DNA of 47,160 bases from an uncultured Prevotella sp. GTDB taxonomy: Bacteria > Bacteroidota > Bacteroidia > Bacteroidales > Bacteroidaceae. Shown piece after piece: positions 1-7,020 of this stretch. The notes beneath the pieces are model-generated. The model saw only the letters and a program-made list of their open reading frames with translations. It made no database searches and had not been told where the DNA came from. The DNA is taken from contig ONHQ01000022.1 in the NCBI GenBank assembly GCA_900317685.1, positions 1 through 47,160 of the forward strand, written 5' to 3'. Position 1 is the stretch's first letter; each line of letters starts with the position of its first letter. Position numbers and translations under genes: made by a program.

Positions 1-1
1 C

Positions 2-76
2 AAGGAAGGTGGAAAATGGAGCACTGCCACCATGCTCAAGTACATCGAAGAGCTGGTGACTGTGCTTGGTGTATAG
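2..76 (+). CDS. 3' end of a small repeated ORF (copy 1, partial)
   Basis: The window opens inside an ORF whose last 24 codons end in KYIEELVTVLGV and a TAG stop. It matches the C-terminus of the complete copy that starts 9 bases downstream of this stop. Aligned codons differ mostly at third positions (about nine silent against three replacement changes by eye), which suggests the protein sequence is maintained. The start lies outside the window. Function is unknown. Confidence 0.6.
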   Translation, partial: KEGGKWSTATMLKYIEELVTVLGV

Positions 77-84
77 TGTCTGAA

Positions 85-267
85 ATGGAGGTTTCTTTAG
101 TTAAGAATGAGTTTGTCAAGTTGGAACTAAACAAGAAATATTCTTACAAGGCTATATTCCGATACCTCTCAAAATACAAGAAGGTGAGAACCAAAGATGG
201 TGGAAAATGGAGCACGGCAACCATGCTTAAATATATAGAAGAGCTAGTGGCTATGCTTGGCGTATAG
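85..267 (+). CDS. Small repeated ORF (copy 2, complete, 60 aa)
   Basis: This 60-residue ORF starts at ATG 85 (MEVSLVKNEF). An in-frame ATG at 16 exists, but it lies inside the previous copy in another frame, and the repeat alignment places the true start at 85. The protein is basic and probably helical, with a YSYKAIFRYL segment followed by GGKWSTATMLKYIEEL. That pattern resembles the winged or helix-turn-helix tail of serine recombinases (G-x-W-S then T-x-x-x-I), but it is too short to assign. The start lies 8 bases after the stop of copy 1, so the copies form a 191-bp tandem unit, and each unit shifts frame relative to the last. I do not recognise the family; a small DNA-binding protein is a guess. 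Confidence 0.55.
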   Translation: MEVSLVKNEFVKLELNKKYSYKAIFRYLSKYKKVRTKDGGKWSTATMLKYIEELVAMLGV

Positions 268-275
268 TGTCTCAA

Positions 276-308
276 ATGGAGGTTTCTTTAATTGATAGTA
301 CATATTAG
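276..308 (+). pseudogene. Truncated third copy of the small repeated ORF
   Basis: After the copy 2 stop the repeat begins again (TGTCTCAA then ATG GAG GTT TCT TTA ATT). Homology ends after six codons and the frame stops after ten (MEVSLIDSTY). This is the downstream edge of the tandem array. Confidence 0.5.
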
Positions 309-362
309 TATATGAATCCTAAATACCACTAAATGTGTAAAATACTATAGATGTTTTTATAA

Positions 363-398
363 GTCTCTGAGGAGCAATAAGTTCCCCAGAGACCTTTT
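363..398 (+). terminator. Probable Rho-independent terminator after the mini-ORF array
   Basis: GTCTCTG (363-369) pairs with CAGAGAC (387-393), supported by an inner GGA/TCC pairing, and CTTTT follows. It lies 55 bases after the truncated third copy. The rest of 399-808 holds no convincing gene, only a short conceptual translation discussed under findings. Confidence 0.55.
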
Positions 399-808
399 AT
401 GTGCGACATTTTTACTACCTTCTAGTGTCAAAACGAAAGAAGTTCAATTATATCAACCTTTCATTTGGATGGATTGGATGCGTCACTTTGGATAAAAATT
501 TCTACTTTTTGCAAAAGTTTATACAGGCCTACCTCCTTTCTTTTTCTCAGACGCCCCCCAAGTCCAATGACATAGCATCCATTCCCGTGGGGAGAGTATT
601 GGCTGCATCATTGGAGCCCATGGGGAAAACATAGTTTTTCAGAAAGACACTTCTCAGCGATACTTGCAATAGGATAGAAATGAAGTAAAGAAGGAAAAAT
701 CATGCCAACATCTTGGAAGTACGCTTCTAAATTACTATTTTTGCAATTAGTTATTCAAAAACAAGTAATACAAGAACCTGTGACACAGAGTCTCGATAAT
801 GTTTGCTT

Positions 809-1207
809 ATGGATTTTTTCGATTTAATCTTCAATGTAGGACCTGCCATACAGGTTATGATGAAAATGGAGTATATCCCCAAGGAGAGCGATTTCCTGGA
901 GCTGACTCCAGAGCAATACATGCAGTATTTCAAGAGTAATGCGGACACAGGGGAGAAATTGTTTGCCTTGTTGCCTCCTAACCACGAAGTAGCATACGAC
1001 GATATTGGCGCGCATGATATTCCCATCGTCACCGGAAAAGAGAAGCTGTCGATGCTGAATGCCAGCAAGGTGATTGATGATTACTGTAAAAGCGCAAAAT
1101 ACCCTCTCCCGAATGACGAGGCTAAGCTGCGTTTTGCAGCGGCCCGGCTACCGGACGTATTCAGCAAAGGAACAAAGTTTGAAAATGCAGCTCCGTTGAA
1201 CATATAG
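809..1207 (+). CDS. Hypothetical protein (about 133 aa), possibly a remnant
   Basis: The frame is open from TTG 803; the first ATG is 809 (MDFFDLIF). The predicted protein is soluble and acidic in the middle (KESDFLELTPEQYMQYF) and ends in KFENAAPLNI. I do not recognise a domain. No Bacteroidota promoter or clear ribosome site precedes it, and it sits between an apparent repeat array and a transporter pseudogene. It may therefore be a fragment of a longer gene rather than intact. Amino-acid composition looks protein-like, with few rare residues, which favours real coding ancestry over chance. Confidence 0.4.
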   Translation: MDFFDLIFNVGPAIQVMMKMEYIPKESDFLELTPEQYMQYFKSNADTGEKLFALLPPNHEVAYDDIGAHDIPIVTGKEKLSMLNASKVIDDYCKSAKYPLPNDEAKLRFAAARLPDVFSKGTKFENAAPLNI

Positions 1208-1254
1208 TAAGCGCATCCCGATTTGAAAGAGCAGCGACAGTAATGATGAAAAAT

Positions 1255-1490
1255 CGCTTGTCCAGTGTCCGCTTTGGGGGTACGCTGCCGAAGTTCACGT
1301 CCTTGGGCCAGCTGTGGCTGTTCTTGCTCATCTGCATCAGCACGGTGGGCTTTACGCTCTCTAACAAACTGCTCACCTGCAACCCCATCGGCAAGGTTAC
1401 CATCTACAACTCGCTGATTCCTATCGCCGGTGCGTCAGTTCCTGCCTCTGCTTGCACGAGGTGTTCTATTGGAAATATGTCCTTGCCGGC
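1255..1490 (+). pseudogene. EamA/DMT transporter remnant, frameshifted
   Basis: In one frame the sequence reads FTSLGQLWLFLLICISTVGF, then a KVTIYNSLIPIAG segment, typical of the second half of the second EamA repeat (a membrane helix, then the N-x-L-I-P motif). Around 1428-1433 the frame changes, and the next frame continues with SSCLCLHEVFYWKYVLAG, the usual last helix start with its conserved L-x-E. The N-terminal three quarters of a transporter are absent and the end is cut at LAG, so this is a decayed fragment. It overlaps the last codons of the convergent AAA-ATPase gene. Confidence 0.6.
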
Positions 1491-3073
1491 TCTACCTCCC
1501 ACTCGTCCACCGTATGCTTGTCGGCATCGAAGCGGATGCCGACTTTCACTATCTTGCGGCCGTCGGTGAGGTAAGGCTTGGCATAGCCGCGGGAATCGAT
1601 CTGCTCAAGGGCATGGCGGGCAGTGTCGCCTACCTTCAGCTCCATGACGTAGATGGCGTCGGGCATGAAGATGACCATGTCGGTGCGGCCGCCCGCTACC
1701 TTCACCTGCGTGCGCACATAGACGTTGAGCATGGAGAAGATCAGGTAGAAGGTGTATTCGTAGAACCCTTCTTTTGTCTTAGCCTCGGCGAGCTTCTGCT
1801 TGAAGCCCTCCACGTAGGGAATGCCGGCGAGATAGGATTGCATGTGCTGCATGGCCAGGTCGATGTCGCCCTGCTTAAGTGCTCTCCAGAATTTTAAGGC
1901 AAAGCCTACTTGCACTTCACCGCTGTTCAAGCCTGTATAGGTGGGCAGTAAACCATTGACATAGCCGACGCGCACTTCCTGATTGGGAATGGACAGAAAG
2001 TAGGTCTCACCTTCTGGATCGTAGTCCTTGATGGTGAGGTAGCCGCTCTGATAGAGCAGCGGCAGCGCGTCTTTCATGTTCTCTGTGGGCTGGTCGAAGG
2101 CCGATTCCGGCACGTCGAGCGAGTCGAGGGACGTGATGTCGGTATGGAAGTGCTGCATCTGCTTGATGAGGAAGGTCGGTGTGCCGGAAGCGAACCAGTA
2201 GTTCTTCAGCAATCGGTCACCTAAGGCATTGAGCAGACTGAAAGGATTAAAAACTGCATCAGCGCCGCCAGCGAAATGATAGCCATCGTATTTGAACTTA
2301 ATCTTGGCGTACATCTCCTCCGGTGTCAGCTTGAAGTCCTTGGACATTTCGCTGATATCCTCTTTGAAAACAGTCTGTACCTCATGCTCCGTAAAACCGC
2401 AGATGGTGGCAAACTGTGGCAGCAGGGACACATTCTTCAAGTTGTTGATGGTAGAGAAGATGCTCAGTTGCGAGAACTTCGTGATACCGGTGATAAAACA
2501 AAACTTGATATACTGCTCATTGGCCTTGAGCGGCACGTAAAACTCCTGCATGACTTTGCGCATCGCGTCGAGTGTAGCTTGGTCGTGAAGCACATCGAGA
2601 AGGGGTGCGTCGTACTCGTCGATGATGACTGCCACCTGCTTGCCCGTCTTCTCCTGCGCACGATGGATGAAACCAGTGAGCAATTTCCCCGGAGTTGTCT
2701 CGTCATCCTCCTGTCCATAAACCTTTGTCAACGGTTTCATCATCCACATCAGCGTCTCACGAAGTTCTTCCGCGCTGTCCTGTCCTTTGGCTACACTCAG
2801 ATCGAGATGGATGACCGGATATTGTGTCCACTCCTTTTCGAGCTCCATGATCTTCAATCCCTCAAACAGCTCACGGTCGCCTTTGAAATATGATTCCAAA
2901 GTAGAGGTGAGCAGCGACTTGCCAAAGCGGCGGGGGCGGCTCATGAAAACGAAGGTGGCATAGTGTGCCATCTGCCATACGAGGTCGGTCTTGTCAACAT
3001 AGATAAAACCCTCTTTTATGATTCTTTCGAAGGTCTGTATGCCTACCGGATATTTTCTCATCATCTGCTCCAT
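1466..3073 (-). CDS. AAA-ATPase-like protein with C-terminal PD-(D/E)XK nuclease domain
   Basis: This 535-aa protein belongs to the large Bacteroidota family with an N-terminal AAA-ATPase-like domain (Pfam type AAA-ATPase_like) and a C-terminal PD-(D/E)XK-type domain (formerly DUF1703). The start region reads MRKYPVGIQTFERII then VDKTDLVWQM. The phosphate-binding loop is SRPRRFGKS near residues 45-53. The C-terminal nuclease-like motif is RTDMVIFMPDAIYVMELKVG, with the D and E-x-K expected. The start could be the M at 3073 or a methionine four to five codons later. These genes occur in many copies per genome and their role is unsettled; a mobile or defence-associated nuclease is often suspected. 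The last eight codons overlap the EamA remnant, so the C-terminus may have been extended at a junction. Confidence 0.85.
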   Translation of the reverse strand: MEQMMRKYPVGIQTFERIIKEGFIYVDKTDLVWQMAHYATFVFMSRPRRFGKSLLTSTLESYFKGDRELFEGLKIMELEKEWTQYPVIHLDLSVAKGQDSAEELRETLMWMMKPLTKVYGQEDDETTPGKLLTGFIHRAQEKTGKQVAVIIDEYDAPLLDVLHDQATLDAMRKVMQEFYVPLKANEQYIKFCFITGITKFSQLSIFSTINNLKNVSLLPQFATICGFTEHEVQTVFKEDISEMSKDFKLTPEEMYAKIKFKYDGYHFAGGADAVFNPFSLLNALGDRLLKNYWFASGTPTFLIKQMQHFHTDITSLDSLDVPESAFDQPTENMKDALPLLYQSGYLTIKDYDPEGETYFLSIPNQEVRVGYVNGLLPTYTGLNSGEVQVGFALKFWRALKQGDIDLAMQHMQSYLAGIPYVEGFKQKLAEAKTKEGFYEYTFYLIFSMLNVYVRTQVKVAGGRTDMVIFMPDAIYVMELKVGDTARHALEQIDSRGYAKPYLTDGRKIVKVGIRFDADKHTVDEWEVEPARTYFQ

Positions 3074-3097
3074 AGTGCGTTTATCTTGTTTCTATTG

Positions 3098-3128
3098 CAA
3101 ACTTACGCAATTATTTTGTAATGTGCAA
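3098..3128 (-). promoter_or_regulatory. Bacteroidota-type promoter for the AAA-ATPase gene
   Basis: On the minus strand, TAAGTTTG (3105-3098) is preceded, after 20 bases, by GTTG (3129-3126). This fits the -33/-7 arrangement and places the transcript start about 20 bases before the ATG at 3073. Confidence 0.5.
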
Positions 3129-3217
3129 CTTTAGAGGAAGGATTCTATGCCTATAGGATGATATTGTCTGGTACAGACTATATTCCTCTTTTTTATCCAT
3201 GCGAGAACTTTTTTTCG

Positions 3218-3225
3218 TACCTTTG
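3218..3225 (+). promoter_or_regulatory. -7 box upstream of trmO
   Basis: TACCTTTG matches the Bacteroidota -7 consensus TAnnTTTG, 29 bases before the trmO start codon. No clear -33 TTTG lies at the ideal distance. Confidence 0.45.
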
Positions 3226-3254
3226 CAATCTCATCTTAATATCCACGAAGCAGT

Positions 3255-3995
3255 ATGGAAATAGAGAAGATTGCAACGTTTCATTCGCCCTTTGGCAGTA
3301 AGTTTGGCATTCCCAAGCAGAGCGGCCTCGTGCCGAAACTGCGAGGAGAGATTGTTTTGGAGAAGATCTACCGCAATCCCGATGCCCTGCGTGGCATCGA
3401 AGACTTTGACTATCTGTGGTTGGTGTGGGGCTTCTCGGCCAACCGCCATGCCCCTACCAGTCTTACCGTGCGGCCTCCACGCCTTGGCGGCAACGAGCGG
3501 GTGGGCGTCTTTGCCAGTCGCAGTCCTTTCCGGCCCAATGGTCTCGGGCTGTCGTCGGTACGCCTTGACCATGTCGAGTGGGACACGCCGCGCGGCCCGG
3601 TGCTCCATGTGCTCGGTGCGGATCTGATGGACGGCACGCCCGTCTACGACATCAAACCTTATGTGACCTATGCCGACAGCCATCCCGAGGCACGCAGTGG
3701 CTTCGTCGATAGGAAGAAGTGGCAGAAGGTAGAGGTGGAGATACCGGCGGATGTCCTCGCCCAGCTACGGGCGGCAGGACTCACGGAAGAAGATATTACG
3801 GCCCTGCGTGCCGTGCTGGAGGAGGATCCCCGGCCACAGATACAGCGCAGCGAGGACAAAGTCTATGGCATGCCCTTCGCCGGACTTGACATCAAGTTCC
3901 AGGCTGCAGGAGGGAAACTGGTGGTAAGCAGCCTCACCCCCCTCGTCAGCAGCCTCACCCCCCTCGCCCCCTCTCCAAAGGGAGAGGGGGAGTGA
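3255..3995 (+). CDS. trmO: tRNA (t6A37)-N6-methyltransferase TrmO (TsaA family)
   Basis: TrmO methylates N6-threonylcarbamoyladenosine at position 37 of certain tRNAs using S-adenosylmethionine. The family is recognisable from FHSPFGSKFGIPKQSGLVP near the N-terminus, then LRGIEDFDYLWLVWGF, RPPRLGGNERVGVFASRSPFRPNGLGLS and DLMDGTPVYDIKPYV, with a C-terminal domain ending near KVYGMPFAGLDIKF. All core motifs are present, so the enzyme should be active. The last 23 or so residues (SSLTPLVSSLTPLAPSPKGEGE) are encoded by a GC-rich dispersed repeat whose inverted copy abuts tex; this tail is not part of the family fold. The gene stands alone and is divergent from the AAA-ATPase gene. Confidence 0.93.
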   Translation: MEIEKIATFHSPFGSKFGIPKQSGLVPKLRGEIVLEKIYRNPDALRGIEDFDYLWLVWGFSANRHAPTSLTVRPPRLGGNERVGVFASRSPFRPNGLGLSSVRLDHVEWDTPRGPVLHVLGADLMDGTPVYDIKPYVTYADSHPEARSGFVDRKKWQKVEVEIPADVLAQLRAAGLTEEDITALRAVLEEDPRPQIQRSEDKVYGMPFAGLDIKFQAAGGKLVVSSLTPLVSSLTPLAPSPKGEGE

Positions 3996-4015
3996 TATGC
4001 TGCAAGGGGTCAACA
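3927..4015 (+). repeat. GC-rich dispersed repeat, copy 1 (3' end of trmO)
   Basis: It contains two AGCAGCCTCACCCCC units, then CCCTCTCC-AAA-GGGAGAGGG, then AGTGATATGC and CAAGGGGT. The same order occurs in reverse complement at 8599-8683. The inverted repeat CCCTCTCC/GGAGAGGG could form a hairpin in RNA. The trmO stop codon lies inside the element. Confidence 0.75.
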
Positions 4016-4150
4016 GGGATTAGAGAGCTTTCCTCAGAGTACTCCAAAAGGCGAAGACTTCTTTGTGGCTCTGTGTCTCTGTGTGAGAAAAATGTACTTT
4101 GCTAGTGATAAGTTAAAAGGTAAGGAGTTGATAATTGTGGAATTATTCCG

Positions 4151-4505
4151 ACAAAAACACCTCCGCGAGAACTTGCAATCTAGAGAACGAAAAATCGAAA
4201 AATGAGGAGTTGAACGTCGGAAACGGACTTTGAGAGTGAGAAAATAGCGTGTTGACTTGTTCATCACGGCTTTTAGACCTTGTCAGAAAGGCGTTCTGAT
4301 AGCATCATAACGCCTTTCTGATCAAAAATTCTCTAGAGAATTTTTGGTCAGAAAGGCACTTTGATAATCACCTACAAGTAATTTTGATTTTAAAGAATGC
4401 CTTTATAATCGTAACGTATTGACTGTCTGGTACTTATAAAAACATGCGCAAAATTCGCAAAATTGAGAGCAACATGCCCTCTGTTCAGAAAATCGTCTGT
4501 ATTTG
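4151..4505 (+). repeat. Palindrome-bearing dispersed element, copy A
   Basis: This noncoding stretch between convergent trmO and GH31 shares ordered blocks with 35566-35930. These are ACAAAA(A)CACCT, CAATCTAGAGA, TCAGAAAGGC, GCCTTTCTGATCA followed by ATTCTCTAGAGAAT, ATAACGTATT/GTAACGTATT, and CTTATAAAAAC ahead of GCGC. It includes a 46-bp near-perfect inverted repeat at 4312-4357, centred on a 22-bp perfect palindrome (4324-4345). A second stem, GGCGTT...AACGCC, lies at 4291-4313. The 720-bp gap 3996-4716 otherwise holds nothing I can call a gene. Confidence 0.65.
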
Positions 4506-4716
4506 GGCGGAAAAATGTCACTTTATCCAACAAACGGTCTTGGACAGATCTCGCTGAGAACTGTAGGGAGCGAAGCGTCTCGCGTCACCTCCTACCATAA
4601 CTCCAGATTCTGTATGCTCTCATGGTGAGTCCCTTTCAAGGGCATGAGCCCTTAGTGGCACTTGCCTTTCTATTCGATAGTAGCCTGGTTCTTTCTTCGT
4701 CATCATTGCGGCTGTG

Positions 4717-7020
4717 TCACTTGACGATGCTGCACTTCACCTTTGTAGGTCCCTTTACTGTCAGTTTCCTTTGCTTGTCATTCCACACGAGGCGGGTGAG
4801 CTGATAGCGTCCTTTCTTGTAGTCGTAGGAAAAGCCGTCGTCGTGATAGAGGATAAACGAGGTGTCGGCGCCGGGGAAGACCAGAGTGGTGACAGGCTTG
4901 CCCTCTTGTGCGTCGGAGTACTCGACTACGTCGGACATAGGAATGATCGTTCCGGCCTTGACGAAGAGCGGCAGACGGTCGATGGTCACCACCACGGTGA
5001 GCCACTGGCCGCCTTCGTAGCGGCGATGCGTCCAATAGTCATACCATTGGCAACCACGGGGCAGATAGACGCTTCGCGTCGTCTTTTCAGACATCGGATG
5101 CGTCACGGGACAGACGAGAAGGGAGCCGAAGAGATACTCATCCTTCAAGTCGAGCACCGTGGTGTCGTTGGGGAAGTCAAAGGCCAGCGGGCGTGCCATG
5201 GTGTAGTTGCCCCGTGTCTGTGCCGCTGCCATGCTGTAGATATAGGGCAACAGGCGGTAGCGCAGCCTGATCATCCGCAGAATGGCATCGTAGTAAGGCG
5301 TACCGGGCTCACCAAAGCGCCAGATCTCGCGTGGCGTGTCGCTGCCATGGGAGCGGAGCATCGGCAGGAAGGTGGCCCACTGAAACATGCGCACGTAGTA
5401 TTCGCGATAGGCCTTGTCGTTTACTCCGCCCGGAAACTCACCTTTGTAGAACCATCGGTGGCCGTCGTCGCGTGTGAAGAACGAGCCCACGTCGACTGTC
5501 CAGTAAGGATTGCCGGTGGCCATATAGTTCAGTCCGGATGGTATTTGCTGGCGGAAAGAAGCCCATGAGGCATGGGTGTCACCATTCCACACCACGGTAG
5601 CATAGCGTTGCTGTCCTGCCCAACTGCTACGCGTGAGGTTGAGTACGCGTTTGCGGTCGGTGGTAGCCCGCTGGTTGTCGTAGAGGCCACGGGCGTGGTT
5701 GAGTGAGTAGAGCTGGCTGCGCTCAGCGCCGAGGGTCTCGCTGAGGATCTGCGTGTTGAGCTGCCATCGCCGTTGCTGATCATCCCATCCATAGGGATGT
5801 CCGTCCACGGGCTTGGGCATCTGATTCCAGTCGCCGTCGAGCGGTTCACTGCTGTCGCACCACCAGGCATCAAAGCCATTGCGGAAAAACTCACGGTCGG
5901 CATACTGCCAATAGAGTTTGCGGGCATTAGCGTCAAAGGCATTGTAGACCGAGTGCTCGAGCATATATCCCCTTTGACGGAAGTCGTCGGCTTCGGGACA
6001 GTACTGCGGGTTGGGCCAGATACTCACCATCAGCTTGGCATGAAGGCTGTGGATGGTGTCGGCAAGTGCCTTGGGACTGGGATAGTAGCGTGGATCCATT
6101 TTCATGTAGCCCCAGCCCTGCGGCCAGTAGTTCCAGTCCTGCACGATCATGTCGAGCGGCACGTGGCGTCGGCGGTATTCGCGTACCGTGGCGATGAGTT
6201 CAGCCGAAGAAGTGTAGCGTTCCTTCGACTGTATGTAGCCAAAGGCGTAGCGGGGCAGCATCTCTACACGCCCTGTGAGGTATCGGTAGCCGCCCACCAC
6301 CTCGTCGAGGTGCTTGCCAGCAATGAAGTAATAGTCGAGTTGCCGGGCCGCCTCCATCTGCATGGAAAATGTGTGGGCGCTGGATGTGTATTTCATCGCA
6401 CAGCCTACGTCGAAGAGCAGGCCATAGCCTTGTGGCGAGATGAGCACGGGAATCGTGATTTTCAGGTTGTGCTGCGTGAGCCACAGCGTCTTGCCAAGCA
6501 GATTCATATAGTCCTCCATGTGTGAGCCGAGTCCGTAGAGTGCCTTTGTGCCCGGACAGTTGAAAGTTGAGATGAAGCGAGTGGAGCGTCCGATGGTGTC
6601 GGTGCGGACTGCCTGCTTCACGGTCACCTGACCGTTGGCCGTCTGCTCGGCGTGTGCCGTGCGGTCGTCGTAGACGGTACGGGTCTGCACGACGGGTTCA
6701 GCTTTGCGCCGTGTCTCTTCCAGTAACACGCGTCCTGTCTTCCGGTCCGCAAAGGTGATGGCTTCCGTCTTGAGGTCGATGCTGACCTTCAACATGGAAG
6801 AGAGCAGTGTGCGGCATCCGCCTGCTGTCGTTTCCTGAACCGCCACTTTGTGTGGAGAATAGACGCACACACCGGTAGCGTTGCCGGGCAGCCGGCCGTC
6901 GGGCGACCACTGCACTCTGACGATCGACGGCGTGACAAACGTGACCTTCACGTCAGCGGCACGGAGTGCTGACGATGAGAGAAGGATCAGGAAAAGAGTA
7001 AGAATCGCTGATTTGTTCAT
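4717..7020 (-). CDS. Glycoside hydrolase family 31 (alpha-xylosidase/alpha-glucosidase type)
   Basis: This 767-aa exported GH31 enzyme probably releases terminal alpha-linked xylose or glucose from plant oligosaccharides. A signal peptide spans about residues 1-21 (hydrophobic LTLFLILLSSSALRAA). The catalytic nucleophile lies in DAWWCDSSEP at about D389, and the acid/base in WNGDTHASW at about D481. The usual N-terminal beta-sandwich precedes the barrel, and a beta domain with the PLFVKAGTIIP motif follows it. I chose ATG 7020, not the in-frame ATG at 7032, because its ATGA overlaps the stop of the upstream GH43 gene. That overlap indicates translational coupling. Exact substrate specificity cannot be read from sequence. 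Confidence 0.9.
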   Translation of the reverse strand: MNKSAILTLFLILLSSSALRAADVKVTFVTPSIVRVQWSPDGRLPGNATGVCVYSPHKVAVQETTAGGCRTLLSSMLKVSIDLKTEAITFADRKTGRVLLEETRRKAEPVVQTRTVYDDRTAHAEQTANGQVTVKQAVRTDTIGRSTRFISTFNCPGTKALYGLGSHMEDYMNLLGKTLWLTQHNLKITIPVLISPQGYGLLFDVGCAMKYTSSAHTFSMQMEAARQLDYYFIAGKHLDEVVGGYRYLTGRVEMLPRYAFGYIQSKERYTSSAELIATVREYRRRHVPLDMIVQDWNYWPQGWGYMKMDPRYYPSPKALADTIHSLHAKLMVSIWPNPQYCPEADDFRQRGYMLEHSVYNAFDANARKLYWQYADREFFRNGFDAWWCDSSEPLDGDWNQMPKPVDGHPYGWDDQQRRWQLNTQILSETLGAERSQLYSLNHARGLYDNQRATTDRKRVLNLTRSSWAGQQRYATVVWNGDTHASWASFRQQIPSGLNYMATGNPYWTVDVGSFFTRDDGHRWFYKGEFPGGVNDKAYREYYVRMFQWATFLPMLRSHGSDTPREIWRFGEPGTPYYDAILRMIRLRYRLLPYIYSMAAAQTRGNYTMARPLAFDFPNDTTVLDLKDEYLFGSLLVCPVTHPMSEKTTRSVYLPRGCQWYDYWTHRRYEGGQWLTVVVTIDRLPLFVKAGTIIPMSDVVEYSDAQEGKPVTTLVFPGADTSFILYHDDGFSYDYKKGRYQLTRLVWNDKQRKLTVKGPTKVKCSIVK

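Larger units (their letters stand above)
1..298 (+). repeat. 191-bp tandem direct repeat array, right end
   Basis: Equivalent positions are spaced 191 bp apart: stop codons at 74 and 265, start codons at 85 and 276. The junction from the stop through TGTCT(G/C)AA to MEVSL is nearly identical at both visible boundaries. The array continues beyond the left edge of the window, so the copy number is unknown. Confidence 0.7.

Noticed and set aside
401-634. Plus-strand 77-codon ORF
   Set aside because: Unconvincing composition and no promoter; if anything in this interval was coding, the minus strand looks more protein-like.
4034-4267. Minus-strand 77-codon ORF inside repeat copy A
   Set aside because: It lies in the noncoding element, shows no protein-like composition, and the equivalent frame is not kept in copy B.
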